This document shows, one piece after another, positions 34,583 through 43,338 of a stretch of DNA of 64,000 nucleotides (positions within the stretch are counted from its first letter, which is position 1; the number at the start of each line of letters is the position of its first letter). The DNA is from Nocardia colli (GTDB lineage: Bacteria > Actinomycetota > Actinomycetes > Mycobacteriales > Mycobacteriaceae). The position numbers and the translations under genes are program-made. The DNA lies in the NCBI RefSeq assembly GCF_008704205.1, contig NZ_VXLC01000001.1, forward strand, positions 186,001 to 250,000, given 5' to 3'. Below the pieces are notes generated by a model, which was not told the DNA's origin, searched no databases, and worked only from the letters and a program-made list of their open reading frames with translations.

Positions 34583-37500
34583 ATGGACACGGTGCGATCG
34601 CACACAAATCTCGGGCTCTTCCTCATCGATAAGGAATCGGGCGCACCGATCGCCCGGCATCCGGTTTATGCCGAGGTGGTGGTCACCCGCTGCGGCGGCG
34701 GGTCGCACACGCTCGAAAGCGCGGAAACCGATTCGATGTCGGACTCCGAGTCGGAGTCCGACATCGAATGGGCCGCGCCGCTCGGCGTGCTGTGGACCGA
34801 CCACGTCGGGTACGTGTCGTTCGACCTGACCCGGTTGCCCGCGCCGGTCAGCCGGCGGCTGGACAACACGGTCAACGTGCGCCGCTACGGCCCGGCGGCG
34901 GCCGTCGACGGGGACGGCGAGCACGACGACGAGCAGACGATGACCATCCGCGCCCTCGCCTACGGCGCCGCCGAATGGGTGGACGTGCTCGACCAGAGCC
35001 GGTTCACCGCGGGCGCGGTGGTCGGCCGAATCGTCCTGCCGCCCACCGGCATCGCCCCGCCGCACTACGAGGGCGGCATGGCGACCATGCAGAATCCGAA
35101 CCTCACCGACTGGGAGCTGTCCCCGTCCTCGTTCGCCACCAACCCCAATCAGCTGGTCGGCGAGAACGGCTGCGAGAACCTCTATCCGGCAACCCTGTCG
35201 CTGCACGAATTCACCACCCGCCAGGTCGTGCGGCTCAGCGACGACCCGCCCGGCATCACCATCCCGGCGCCCTATCGCGCGGCCTACATCGACGAGTACA
35301 AGGTCACCTGGAGCGCGCTGGGCCATTCGCTCGGCGAGATCCTCTACAGCCTCCCGCTCGCGCCCGGCGAATCGGTGAAACTCGCCATCCTCGACTGGTC
35401 CTGGGACAGCCTCACCCGGCGCGACGAGCACACCAAGCTCACCGAGGACGTCCTGCACCAGACCCACCGGGACCGCACGATCAGCGAGACCGTGCAGGCG
35501 GGCCTGCGCGAGATGCAGCACGGCTCCAACTTCATGGGCGGCGTCGCGCATTCCGGCGGCGGCAGCGGCAGCGCGAACGTCGGGGTGGTCGGTCTCGGCG
35601 CGGCGGTCGGCGATGCGTGGAGCATGGGCGGCAGCACCGCGACCAGCGAGGGCAGCCGCGATCTGACCGCGGAGAACGTGCAGCGGCTCAGCGACAGCTT
35701 CAGCCAGGCGAGTTCGTCACAGCGCGAGATCAATTCGACGGTCGTGGTGCAGGCCAGGCAGGAGGAGCACGAGTCGATCCAGACCCGCACCTTCTCCAAC
35801 TACAACCACGCGCACACGCTGACCATCCTGTATTACGAAGTGCTGCGGCACTATCGGCTCGCGGTGCAGTGGGTGCGCCGCCGTCCGGCGGTGCTCGTCC
35901 AGCATCCGGCGCCGATCGCGAATTTCGATATGGCCGAATTGCTGCGCCGGCGGGCCGTGCTGGAACCGGTGCTGCTCGACCCGGCCCTCGCGCCCGGCTT
36001 CGCGGCGCTGGCCAAGCAGGATCAGGTGGCCAAGAACCAGAGTCTGCACGGCGTCGACCCCGGCAGCCTGGACAAGCCGATTCGCCAGTTCTGGGAGGGT
36101 GATCTGGAATTCGGCCTGTTCGAGTTCTACGTCAAGCCCTCCGACGGCGGCGGCGACACCACCGACCAGCAGGTGATGCTGAACCTGATCCTGCTGGACG
36201 GCCAGAACGTGGTCAACCGCCCGCTGCTGCTCGAATGGGAGAAGGGCGACCTGACCCGCAACGTCAATACCGCTGAGCGGCTGAACGATACGGCGACGGC
36301 CAGCTTCATCTCCAAGCCGGATCAGCCGGTCCCGTGGCGCAACCTGGTCGGCTTCGAGTTCGTGCTGCACGAGGACAACAACTGGCGGGCGGATCGCCTG
36401 GCGATCAACGCCTTCCATCCCGGCGGGGCCATCGCGCTGCTGGACAACGTGGACGTGGATCTGTTCTTCCGGCAGAACGGGTCCTCCAACACCGTCACCT
36501 TCATCCGGCGTCCCGGACCCCGGCCCGCCGATCTGCCGCCGAACTGGTCGCCGGCCAAATCGCTGACGCCGGAGGAATATCAGAACGCCCAGCGCCTCAT
36601 CGACCACGTGAACACCAACAATGCCTACTACAACCGCGCGGTCATGCTCGCCACCCGCACCGCGGACATCAGCGTCGCGTTCGAGACGATGCCGTGGGCC
36701 GACGGCAAAACCCTCGCCGACGTCGCCGTGCCGACGCCGCTCGAGGTGTTCGGCAATCACGTCGCCTACCCGTTGACGGCCGCCGGGACCGTCGTCATGG
36801 ATCCGCCACCGCAGGCCCAGACGGAGCGGCTGATCACGATGCCGACCCGCGGCGTCTTCGCCGAAGGCAAACTGGGCCACTGCAATGTCGCGGAGGAGAT
36901 CGACAACACCCGCTTCTGGAAGTGGGAGGAGCACCCGATCCCCATCCAGGCACCGGAGATCGCGCCGGTCGTGCCGACCACGCCGACGCCGGTCCCGACC
37001 AACCCGACGCCGACCCCGTTCCCGCAGTCGCTGGTCAACGTCGTATCGCCCAGCCCCGCACCGGATCCGGTGGGCTTGGCCGCGGCTCTGCAACTGCTCG
37101 GCACGCCGGGGATCTTCCGGGACATGTCCGGCCGCGCGGAGGTCGCCGATCTGCTGAAGAAGCTGTCCGACAACACGATTTCGATCGCCGAGGCCGCGAA
37201 CCGGGCACGCGAGATCCAAGCCAAGTACGGCAGCCCGGGCGCGGGCGCCGGCGGCGGCGGGTCGGCGGAACCACCGGCCACCGGGCTCGGGTCGGGCCGG
37301 ACCTCGCCGAGCGACCGATCCTCCACCACCACCCAGGATCTGCAAGACCTGCAACATGTCCTCGGCAACGCGCAGGCGAAGAACCTGATCACCGCCGAGG
37401 CCGCGAAGGAGGCGTACGCCAGGGCCCTGCAGGGCGCCTACGACCCCAACTACGTGAACGCCTCGACCGGGAAACCGCCTGTCGCCGTGCCGATTACCGC

Positions 37501-38581
37501 GGCCACCGACGCACAGCTCGGCCAGGCGGCGGCCGTCGAGTTCTTCAACGCGACCGACATCGACAACTACTTCCTCGATGTCACCGGGAAGACCTTCGCC
37601 GGCTGGTTCACCTCGACGCTGGCCGGGCGCGGCAGCTGGGGCCCGCTGTCGATGTCGGTGGACGCCGACACGCTCAACCGCTTCACCGAGACCTGGAACG
37701 CCTTCCCGCCCCTCGTCGGTACCGATCGCGGGGTCGGCGTGCCCGGGATCTCGCTGCCCGAGTTCGCCACGCTGATGGCCAAGTTCCTGCACGAGACGGG
37801 TGGCAAGCTGCAATTCCGCGGCGCGGAAACCGTTGGCGGATACGGTCATCCGGGTCTGTCCTACGCGTTCGACTCGTTCCTGATCCAGCGCCCCGGCGAG
37901 GCGGCCTTCACCAAGTCGTCCTACAACACCGGCAACGGCAATCACACCGCGTTCGCCTGCTTCCACGACCCGATCTATCTGGCCGCGTTCGGCACGCTCG
38001 CACCGACCGCGCAGGCGGTGCGCGACCGCACCGAGTGGAAGGGCACGACCTGGCCGGCCGGGGTGCCGACCTCGATCGACAGCTCGACCGCGTTCCTGCA
38101 GGAAGCGGACTTCTACAAGTTCCGCGGCCGCGGCGCCATCCAGTCCACCGGCCGGGTCGCCTACCTGCCGATCGTGAACTTCGTCCGCGGCTACGCGGGC
38201 GACGACGCCCGGATCACCGCGGTCAAGGACCGGTGGACGAATCTGGCGACCACCCTTGCCGCCCAGGGCGTCACCCTGACCAGCGACGACGACTTCGCCA
38301 CCGCGTCGAGCAACGCCGACTGGGACGCGCTGTTCGCCACCATCACCATCCAGGCGGTGGCCATCCGCGGCCACAACAACCTGGCCGGCAAGCACTACCT
38401 GCCGATGTCGAGCAGCGCTCCGGTGCTGCGCGGCACCGGTCGCGGGTCGGCCTACTTCGTCGCGATCGCGATCGCGGGGAACAACCCGTCCTACGGCAAC
38501 GATGTCCGCCAGCGCATGCTCGATTTCATCGGCACGCTGTGGCGCACCCCGATGCCGGCCGCCGGTTCGATCGAGATCTGA
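34583..38581 (+). CDS. 1332-aa multidomain protein with C-terminal GH19-like muralytic domain
   Basis: A very large single-gene unit, with strong hairpins on both sides. The start at 34583 follows a short untranslated region; there is no signal peptide. Residues 1-90 look like a carboxypeptidase-regulatory-type beta sandwich with an acidic SDSESESD insert. About 170-460 is a conserved-looking helical region (NYNHAHTLTILYYEVLRHYRL near 400) around a Gly/Ser-rich insert (316-355). A Pro/Thr linker (about 795-822) and two helical segments (about 828-885, 915-960) lead to a C-terminal domain (about 1030-1332). That domain has KFLHETGG (Glu1071 in the GH19 catalytic position) and FRGRGAIQSTGR (1180-1191), the GH19 chitinase/lysozyme signature. 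The N-terminal function is unknown. Confidence 0.8.
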   Translation: MDTVRSHTNLGLFLIDKESGAPIARHPVYAEVVVTRCGGGSHTLESAETDSMSDSESESDIEWAAPLGVLWTDHVGYVSFDLTRLPAPVSRRLDNTVNVRRYGPAAAVDGDGEHDDEQTMTIRALAYGAAEWVDVLDQSRFTAGAVVGRIVLPPTGIAPPHYEGGMATMQNPNLTDWELSPSSFATNPNQLVGENGCENLYPATLSLHEFTTRQVVRLSDDPPGITIPAPYRAAYIDEYKVTWSALGHSLGEILYSLPLAPGESVKLAILDWSWDSLTRRDEHTKLTEDVLHQTHRDRTISETVQAGLREMQHGSNFMGGVAHSGGGSGSANVGVVGLGAAVGDAWSMGGSTATSEGSRDLTAENVQRLSDSFSQASSSQREINSTVVVQARQEEHESIQTRTFSNYNHAHTLTILYYEVLRHYRLAVQWVRRRPAVLVQHPAPIANFDMAELLRRRAVLEPVLLDPALAPGFAALAKQDQVAKNQSLHGVDPGSLDKPIRQFWEGDLEFGLFEFYVKPSDGGGDTTDQQVMLNLILLDGQNVVNRPLLLEWEKGDLTRNVNTAERLNDTATASFISKPDQPVPWRNLVGFEFVLHEDNNWRADRLAINAFHPGGAIALLDNVDVDLFFRQNGSSNTVTFIRRPGPRPADLPPNWSPAKSLTPEEYQNAQRLIDHVNTNNAYYNRAVMLATRTADISVAFETMPWADGKTLADVAVPTPLEVFGNHVAYPLTAAGTVVMDPPPQAQTERLITMPTRGVFAEGKLGHCNVAEEIDNTRFWKWEEHPIPIQAPEIAPVVPTTPTPVPTNPTPTPFPQSLVNVVSPSPAPDPVGLAAALQLLGTPGIFRDMSGRAEVADLLKKLSDNTISIAEAANRAREIQAKYGSPGAGAGGGGSAEPPATGLGSGRTSPSDRSSTTTQDLQDLQHVLGNAQAKNLITAEAAKEAYARALQGAYDPNYVNASTGKPPVAVPITAATDAQLGQAAAVEFFNATDIDNYFLDVTGKTFAGWFTSTLAGRGSWGPLSMSVDADTLNRFTETWNAFPPLVGTDRGVGVPGISLPEFATLMAKFLHETGGKLQFRGAETVGGYGHPGLSYAFDSFLIQRPGEAAFTKSSYNTGNGNHTAFACFHDPIYLAAFGTLAPTAQAVRDRTEWKGTTWPAGVPTSIDSSTAFLQEADFYKFRGRGAIQSTGRVAYLPIVNFVRGYAGDDARITAVKDRWTNLATTLAAQGVTLTSDDDFATASSNADWDALFATITIQAVAIRGHNNLAGKHYLPMSSSAPVLRGTGRGSAYFVAIAIAGNNPSYGNDVRQRMLDFIGTLWRTPMPAAGSIEI

Positions 38582-38589
38582 TCAGGCGG

Positions 38590-38626
38590 GTACGCCCGCG
38601 CCCGCATGTTGCGGGCGCGGGCGTAC
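38590..38626. terminator. strong terminator after the 1332-aa gene
   Basis: A perfect 17-bp GC-rich inverted repeat (38590-38606 and 38610-38626) with a 3-nt loop, 9 bp after the stop and 23 bp before the next start. Confidence 0.85.
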
Positions 38627-38649
38627 GCGATCGTGGGTACGTTGGCGTT

Positions 38650-39861
38650 GTGCCCGCGGACGACGAAACGACGCCTCCCGCCGCGACCCCGGTCGCCGCC
38701 GGTGAGACGGTGGTCACCGCGGAGATGACGACCGGCCCGCCGCCGTGGCTGCTGCGGGCGTTCCTGCTCGCCGCGGCGACGGTGGCCGGGCTGTTCGCGG
38801 GCTTCTGGGTGCTGACCCGGTTACAGGGGTTGCTCACCATCCTGCTGGTCTCGCTGTTCCTGGCGTTCGCCATCGAGCCGGCGGTGAACGCGCTCGCCCG
38901 CCGCGGGATGAAGCGCGGACTCGCCACGGGCGTAGTCTTTCTCGTGCTGACCGCGGTCGTGGTCGGGTTCTTCTGGACGCTCGGGGCGTTGCTGATCGAT
39001 CAGGTCACCACCCTGGTGAACAACGCGCCGGACTACGCCGACCAGGGCATCGACTGGATCAACCGCACCTTCGACGCGAACCTGTCCGGTACCGATATCG
39101 AGAAGTACACCAGCGGCTGGAGCAAGTACCTCGAGGGCGCGGCGGGCAACGCCTGGGACATCGGCACGCGGACGGTCGGCGTGGTCTTCCAGTCCCTCGG
39201 CGTGCTGCTGTTCACCTACTACTTCGCCGCCGACGGGCCGCGCTTCCGCAACGCCGTGTGCTCGCTGCTGCCGCCGCGCAGGCAGCGACATGTGTTGCGC
39301 GCCTGGGATATCGCGGTGGAGAAGACCGGCGGCTACATCTATTCGCGCGGATTGCTCGCGCTGGCCTCGACGGTGGCGCACTATGTCGCGTTGCGCGTGC
39401 TCGATGTGCCGTCGGCCTTCGCGCTCGCGCTGTGGGTCGGCGTTGTCTCCCAGTTCATCCCGACCGTCGGCACCTACCTGGCGGGTGCGCTGCCGATCAT
39501 CGTCGCGCTGGTGCACAGCCCGTCGGACGCGCTGTGGGTGCTCGGCTTCATCGTGGTGTACCAGCAGTTCGAAAACTATGTGCTGCAACCGCGCATCACC
39601 GCGACCACCCTGGACATGCACCCGGCCGTCGCGTTCGGCGCGGTCTTGGCGGGCGCGGCCCTGCTCGGCGCGACCGGTGCGCTGCTGGCGATTCCGGTCA
39701 CCGCGACCGTGCAGGCGTTCGCCGGAGCCTACATTCGGCGCTACGAGGTGCAGACCGACGTCGACCACGACGCGCCGTTGCCGCCCGCGCCGCCGAAGCC
39801 GCATCGAAAGTGGGCTCGGCAGTTGACCATTCGGTTCACCGGAGCCGACCGGCCGAAGTAG
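38650..39861 (+). CDS. AI-2E family transporter
   Basis: A 403-residue membrane protein of the TqsA/YdiK/AI-2E family with about seven membrane segments. Typical pieces are LLTILLVSLFLAFAIEPAVN, the GLLAL...YVALRVL block, VSQFIPTVGTYLAGALPIIVAL and YQQFENYVLQPRI. A long disordered N-terminus (Thr/Pro-rich) and a basic C-terminus flank the core. The family exports small solutes or acts as Na+/H+ antiporter; the substrate is unknown. A GTG start was chosen as the first start after the upstream hairpin. Its 3' end overlaps the convergent acyltransferase by 26 bp. Confidence 0.85.
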   Translation: MPADDETTPPAATPVAAGETVVTAEMTTGPPPWLLRAFLLAAATVAGLFAGFWVLTRLQGLLTILLVSLFLAFAIEPAVNALARRGMKRGLATGVVFLVLTAVVVGFFWTLGALLIDQVTTLVNNAPDYADQGIDWINRTFDANLSGTDIEKYTSGWSKYLEGAAGNAWDIGTRTVGVVFQSLGVLLFTYYFAADGPRFRNAVCSLLPPRRQRHVLRAWDIAVEKTGGYIYSRGLLALASTVAHYVALRVLDVPSAFALALWVGVVSQFIPTVGTYLAGALPIIVALVHSPSDALWVLGFIVVYQQFENYVLQPRITATTLDMHPAVAFGAVLAGAALLGATGALLAIPVTATVQAFAGAYIRRYEVQTDVDHDAPLPPAPPKPHRKWARQLTIRFTGADRPK

Positions 39862-41149
39862 CCGCGCTCCGCCGGATCTGCTCGAGCAGCTCCTGCGCGA
39901 TCTTCCCCATTTGCGCGCGACTGTGCTCCGCTGTGTCGTGCTCGACCTGGATGGTGAGCCGGTCGCCGACGGTGAACACGGTGAGCTTCGGCGGCATGCC
40001 CGGACCCATCGCGAAGACGTCGTCGCGGATGTGCTGGACGCCCGCGGGGGTCGAATGTGCGGGCAAGCGGCCGATATTGGACATCGCGAGGGTGGGCGGC
40101 GCGGCGAACGCGGCGACCGTCGCCGGGTCCGTCGCGCGCTGGGCGGCCAGCGGGAACCGGCCCGCGTCGTGGCGTTCGGCGGCGGCCCGCATGCCCGCCG
40201 CCACCAGCAGGCCGAGGTCGATCGGGCTGTGGTCCGGCTCGACCTCGGCGGCGGTGCCGACGCCGGACGCGACGTTCAGCATCGTGCGCGCGGGCAGCGG
40301 CGGCACCAGCTCACCGCGCACGTCCACGGCGTGCCCGCAGATCATCGGCAGCGCACCGGTATCCGGCTCGAGCTGCGAGCGGAACGCGACCAGCGCGGCG
40401 CCGGCGAGCAGGCTGTTGACCGAGATGCCGTGCGCCCGAGCGGAATCGACCAGCGCGGCGGTCTCGACCGTGTCCAATTCGATGCGCCGCACCGCGAATC
40501 GCCCGCGCGGATCGTCGGCCACACCGTCGTAGGGCAGCCGACGCGGCGCCGCCGCCGGATCGATCATCGTCACGCCCGCGGCCACGAGTTCCAGGAACTC
40601 GGCCACCTCGGCATCGGAAAAGACCTCCGCGAGCCGGGTATCCATCGCCTCGGGCAAGGACTGATCCGAATCGTCCACCGGCAGCGGGCCTCCCGCGACA
40701 TGCGCGGTGTAGCGCTGCCACAGCTCGGCCAGCAGCGCGAAAGCCGAACGGCCGTCGGAGATTCCGTGATGGATCACCAGCACGAGCTGCTGACGTGTCC
40801 CGGCCCGGAACAACTGTGCGCGGAACAACCCGCCGGTCCAGTCCCGCGGGCCGTTCACCAGCCGCAGGTAGTCGACCTCGTCACCGTCGGCGACGTCCAG
40901 GCGCGGGCGATAGTCGTCGTCGCGACGCAGGTGCAGCGTGCCGTCGGCCGCGGTCACCACCGTGCTGCGCAACAAGGGGTGGGCGGCGGCCAGCTCGCCG
41001 AGTACGCGATGCAGGATCTCGGGCTCGAGCGCACCGTGCACGGTCGAGCCGATGAACAGCGGCATGCCGCCGGTGGGGACGCTGCCGAGCTTGGTGTCCG
41101 TGCCGAAGAACGTGGTCTCGAAGGGGGAAATGGGTCGCTGTGCGGTCAT
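39836..41149 (-). CDS. PapA-like acyltransferase (condensation-domain superfamily)
   Basis: A 437-residue protein of the CoA-dependent acyltransferase / condensation fold. The catalytic motif HHxxxDG is seen as HHGISDG (His127-His128, Asp132). The N-terminal ISPFETTFFG and C-terminal NIGRLP...FAMGPGMPPK match phthiocerol dimycocerosyl transferase (PapA5)-type proteins. These esterify fatty acyl groups onto diols or trehalose. No polyketide synthase is adjacent. A divergently transcribed TetR gene begins about 70 bp away and probably controls it. The ATG at 41149 gives MTAQRPIS. Confidence 0.85.
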   Translation of the reverse strand: MTAQRPISPFETTFFGTDTKLGSVPTGGMPLFIGSTVHGALEPEILHRVLGELAAAHPLLRSTVVTAADGTLHLRRDDDYRPRLDVADGDEVDYLRLVNGPRDWTGGLFRAQLFRAGTRQQLVLVIHHGISDGRSAFALLAELWQRYTAHVAGGPLPVDDSDQSLPEAMDTRLAEVFSDAEVAEFLELVAAGVTMIDPAAAPRRLPYDGVADDPRGRFAVRRIELDTVETAALVDSARAHGISVNSLLAGAALVAFRSQLEPDTGALPMICGHAVDVRGELVPPLPARTMLNVASGVGTAAEVEPDHSPIDLGLLVAAGMRAAAERHDAGRFPLAAQRATDPATVAAFAAPPTLAMSNIGRLPAHSTPAGVQHIRDDVFAMGPGMPPKLTVFTVGDRLTIQVEHDTAEHSRAQMGKIAQELLEQIRRSAATSAGRLR

Positions 41150-41167
41150 GGTCCCGACCATACGCAC

Positions 41168-41202
41168 GTTTCAAACACTTGTCACAGACGATCGTTTGAA
41201 AC
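41168..41202. promoter_or_regulatory. palindromic operator between acyltransferase and TetR genes
   Basis: GTTTCAAAC (41168-41176) and GTTTGAAAC (41194-41202) are exact inverted repeats with a 17-nt spacer. An overlapping imperfect direct repeat of AAACA-x-T-x-GTCACA follows each arm, at about 41173 and 41199. The only intergenic region between the two genes contains it, so TetR control of both is likely. Confidence 0.65.
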
Positions 41203-41221
41203 ATTCGTCACAAACACACGT

Positions 41222-41803
41222 ATGCCGGGCTGCTATCGTGCGGAGGTGGGAACCCGAGACGATCTACTCGCCGCGGCCAAGCAATGCCTGGCCGAACGCG
41301 GCTACGCGCGCACCACCGTGCGCGACATCGTGGCCGCCTCCGGCACCAACCTCGCGGCGATCAACTACCACTTCGGCACCCGGGACAAGCTGCTCACCCA
41401 GGCGATGATGGAGACGACCGCGAGCGCGGTGCAGCAGATCCTCGACTCGCCGCCCGCCGGCGATCCCGCCGACCCGGCCATCCGGCTGCACGCCTTCCTG
41501 CAACGCCTGATCGACTCGTTCACCGCGGACCGGCCGCTGTGGTCGGCCAACGCCGAGAGCTTCGCCCAGGCGCTGCACTCCCCCGAGCTGCGCACCGAGT
41601 TCGGCATCGCGCAAGCCCAAGCGCGGGAAGGTCTTTCGCACTTCTTCGACGACGACTCGGCCGACCCGGCCGTCGGCGCCGTGTTGCAGACCATGATCGG
41701 CGGACTGCTCATCCAATGGCTGGTCGATCCGGACAACGCGCCGACGGCCGAGACCCTGACCGCCGGCCTGCGCACGCTGGGCGAGGTCGCGCGCCCGGCC
41801 TGA
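41222..41803 (+). CDS. TetR/AcrR family regulator
   Basis: A 193-residue regulator with an N-terminal HTH (TRDDLLAAAKQCLAERGYARTTVRDIVAASGTN, then AAINYHFGTRDKLL) and a helical ligand domain. It is divergent from a PapA-like acyltransferase, and the intergenic region holds a clear palindrome; repression of that gene and itself is the simplest model. The ATG at 41222 is used; a GTG at 41246 (VGTRDDLL) is a shorter alternative. The ligand is unknown. Confidence 0.88.
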   Translation: MPGCYRAEVGTRDDLLAAAKQCLAERGYARTTVRDIVAASGTNLAAINYHFGTRDKLLTQAMMETTASAVQQILDSPPAGDPADPAIRLHAFLQRLIDSFTADRPLWSANAESFAQALHSPELRTEFGIAQAQAREGLSHFFDDDSADPAVGAVLQTMIGGLLIQWLVDPDNAPTAETLTAGLRTLGEVARPA

Positions 41804-41840
41804 CCGGCACCGGGCGACCGTCCGGCGAACTCACCGGCCC

Positions 41841-42614
41841 GTGCTAACGTTCCCGCCCGTGCCGATCACCCATGCTGGAACGATGGCGATTCTGCTGGGG
41901 CTGGCGTCGATGTGCGCCACGCTGGTCGGCGGGCTCGTCGCGGTGCGCATCGGCGACCGCAAACACCTGGTGCTCGGCCTGGCCGCGGGCGTGATGCTCG
42001 GCGTCGTCTTCTTCGATCTGCTGCCGGAGGCGCTGGAGCAATCCAGCCAGCACGTGCTCGGCGTGCCCGCCGCGCTGATCGCCGCGGTCGGCGGATTCCT
42101 GACCATCCACGTGATCGAGCGCGCGGTCGCCATCCACACCGGGCACGAGCAGGAATTCGGCACGCACACACACGGTTTCGAATCCGTCGGGCTACTCGCC
42201 GCGGCGGGCTTGATCTTCCACAGCCTCCTGGACGGCTTCGGTATCGGACTCGGCTACCAGGCCGGCGCCACCGTCGGCGCCGCGGTCGCCATCGCGGTCA
42301 TCTCGCACGACTTCGCCGACGGCTTCAACACTTTCACCATCTCGACGCTCTACGGCAACGCGCGCAAACGCGCGCTGACCCTGCTCGCGCTCGACGCCGT
42401 CGCCCCCGTCATCGGCGCGATACTCGGCTCGCTGATCCACGTGCCACACGGCGTCGTCGGCCTCTACCTCGGCTACTTCGCCGGCTTCCTGCTCTATCTG
42501 GCGACCGCCGACATCCTCCCCGAGGCACACGCCGTGCACCCGTCCCGCCTCACCCTCGCCTGTACCGTGGCGGGCGCGGGCCTCATGCTCGGCGTGGCCG
42601 CGCTCAACCACTGA
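41841..42614 (+). CDS. ZIP/ZupT-family metal transporter
   Basis: A 257-residue membrane protein with about eight segments. The metal-binding positions of ZIP transporters appear as HSLLDGFGIG and HDFADGFNTF in the central helices, with a His-rich loop (GTHTHGF) between. The E in LPEA near the last helices matches. Zn2+ or Fe2+ import is the usual role. The GTG at 41841 is the first start; GTG at 41859 or ATG at 41883 would give a shorter N-terminus. Regulation is not visible. Confidence 0.8.
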   Translation: MLTFPPVPITHAGTMAILLGLASMCATLVGGLVAVRIGDRKHLVLGLAAGVMLGVVFFDLLPEALEQSSQHVLGVPAALIAAVGGFLTIHVIERAVAIHTGHEQEFGTHTHGFESVGLLAAAGLIFHSLLDGFGIGLGYQAGATVGAAVAIAVISHDFADGFNTFTISTLYGNARKRALTLLALDAVAPVIGAILGSLIHVPHGVVGLYLGYFAGFLLYLATADILPEAHAVHPSRLTLACTVAGAGLMLGVAALNH

Positions 42615-42618
42615 CCGG

Positions 42619-43032
42619 TCAGAACACCGGCCGCGGCATCAACACCACCCGCCAGCCGTCCGGATCAGGAAAGGTCAAGCCGCCGTTGGCAGTCCAGTAG
42701 GGGTTCTCCGCCTCGACCGGTTCGGCGCCGAACTCCGTGAGCCGCCGCGCCGCCGCGGACATCTGCGCGGCCGCCGAGAAGTACAGCACCAGCAGGTTTT
42801 CCGCGCTCGGCGCGGCACCGGGGCTGCCGTCCACATGCGTCGTGAACTCCAGGTGGTAGCCGGTCCCCGGCAGCCCGACCATCACCCCGTCGTAGCCGTC
42901 GTGGTTCGTGAACCGGAAGAGCTCGCGCAACCCGAGCCCCTCGACATAGAACCGCACCACCTCATCGAGCCGATCCGTCGGCCGGGCGATCCGCACCTGC
43001 GCCACCGGCCATGCGCCACTGTCTGCTTCCAC
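42619..43032 (-). CDS. VOC family (glyoxalase/bleomycin-resistance fold) protein
   Basis: A 137-residue protein with two beta-alpha-beta-beta-beta modules: VAQVRIARPTDRLDEVVRFYVEGLGL and the second module ending FPDPDGWRVVLM. Possible metal ligands are His in YHLEF and Asp/Glu at FPDPDG. Substrate unknown; the family includes dioxygenases, glyoxalases and resistance proteins. A GTG at 43032 is taken as start; a TTG at 43062 is in frame but would run into the divergent regulatory region. It is convergent with the ZIP gene, 4 bp apart. Confidence 0.8.
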   Translation of the reverse strand: MEADSGAWPVAQVRIARPTDRLDEVVRFYVEGLGLRELFRFTNHDGYDGVMVGLPGTGYHLEFTTHVDGSPGAAPSAENLLVLYFSAAAQMSAAARRLTEFGAEPVEAENPYWTANGGLTFPDPDGWRVVLMPRPVF

Positions 43033-43067
43033 ATTCCGACGATACGACCGACCGATTAGCAACCAGG

Positions 43068-43100
43068 GTTGACTATCTCGAATTTAGTCAACTAAAGTTG
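43068..43100. promoter_or_regulatory. operator palindromes upstream of HTH-ClpN operon
   Basis: GTTGACT (43068-43074) pairs with AGTCAAC (43086-43092), and a second palindrome CAACT-AA-AGTTG lies at 43089-43100. Both sit directly upstream of the HTH gene at 43106, so an autoregulatory site is probable. Confidence 0.5.
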
Positions 43101-43105
43101 CTTGT

Positions 43106-43336
43106 ATGCTCACCCCCGAAATCCCCGACTCCGGCGGTCCCGCGGACCGGCTCGCGGCCGTGGTCGCGTTGCGTCGCTTGGCCGATCAGCTGGAGGACAG
43201 CGCCGTCGAGGAGGCGATGCGGACGGGCTGGAGCTGGCCGCAGGTCGCCGAGGCGCTCGGCGTCACCCGGCAAGCGGTGCACAAGAAACACGCCAAGCGG
43301 CTCATCGCCGCCGGCGTCAGCCTGAGGAGGCGCTGA
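43106..43336 (+). CDS. small helix-turn-helix protein
   Basis: A 76-residue protein: an Arg/Leu-rich helix (residues about 14-35) followed by a helix-turn-helix (about 44-67, WPQVAEALGVTRQAVHKKHAK). It closely resembles the short HTH proteins that actinomycetes often encode next to a Clp-N-domain protein. It probably binds the overlapping palindromes just upstream. The next gene starts 2 bp after its stop, behind a GGAGG, so the pair is one operon. Confidence 0.8.
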   Translation: MLTPEIPDSGGPADRLAAVVALRRLADQLEDSAVEEAMRTGWSWPQVAEALGVTRQAVHKKHAKRLIAAGVSLRRR

Positions 43337-43338
43337 CC

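Noticed and set aside
35717..38395. 892-codon open frame opposite the 1332-residue gene
   Set aside because: Very long antisense frames are common opposite high-GC genes. It is Gly/Arg/Val-rich with no domain motif and no credible ribosome-binding site.
34583..38581. Phage tail or endolysin gene
   Set aside because: The GH19-like domain could suggest phage origin, but there are no neighbouring phage genes, composition matches the host, and the large N-terminal region is unlike endolysins.
36334..38649. Long open frame (1175 codons) running into the AI-2E transporter frame
   Set aside because: It overlaps the 1332-residue gene in another frame and is Arg/Gly/Pro-rich, as expected for a shadow of GC-biased coding. 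Only the part after 38650 has transporter sequence.
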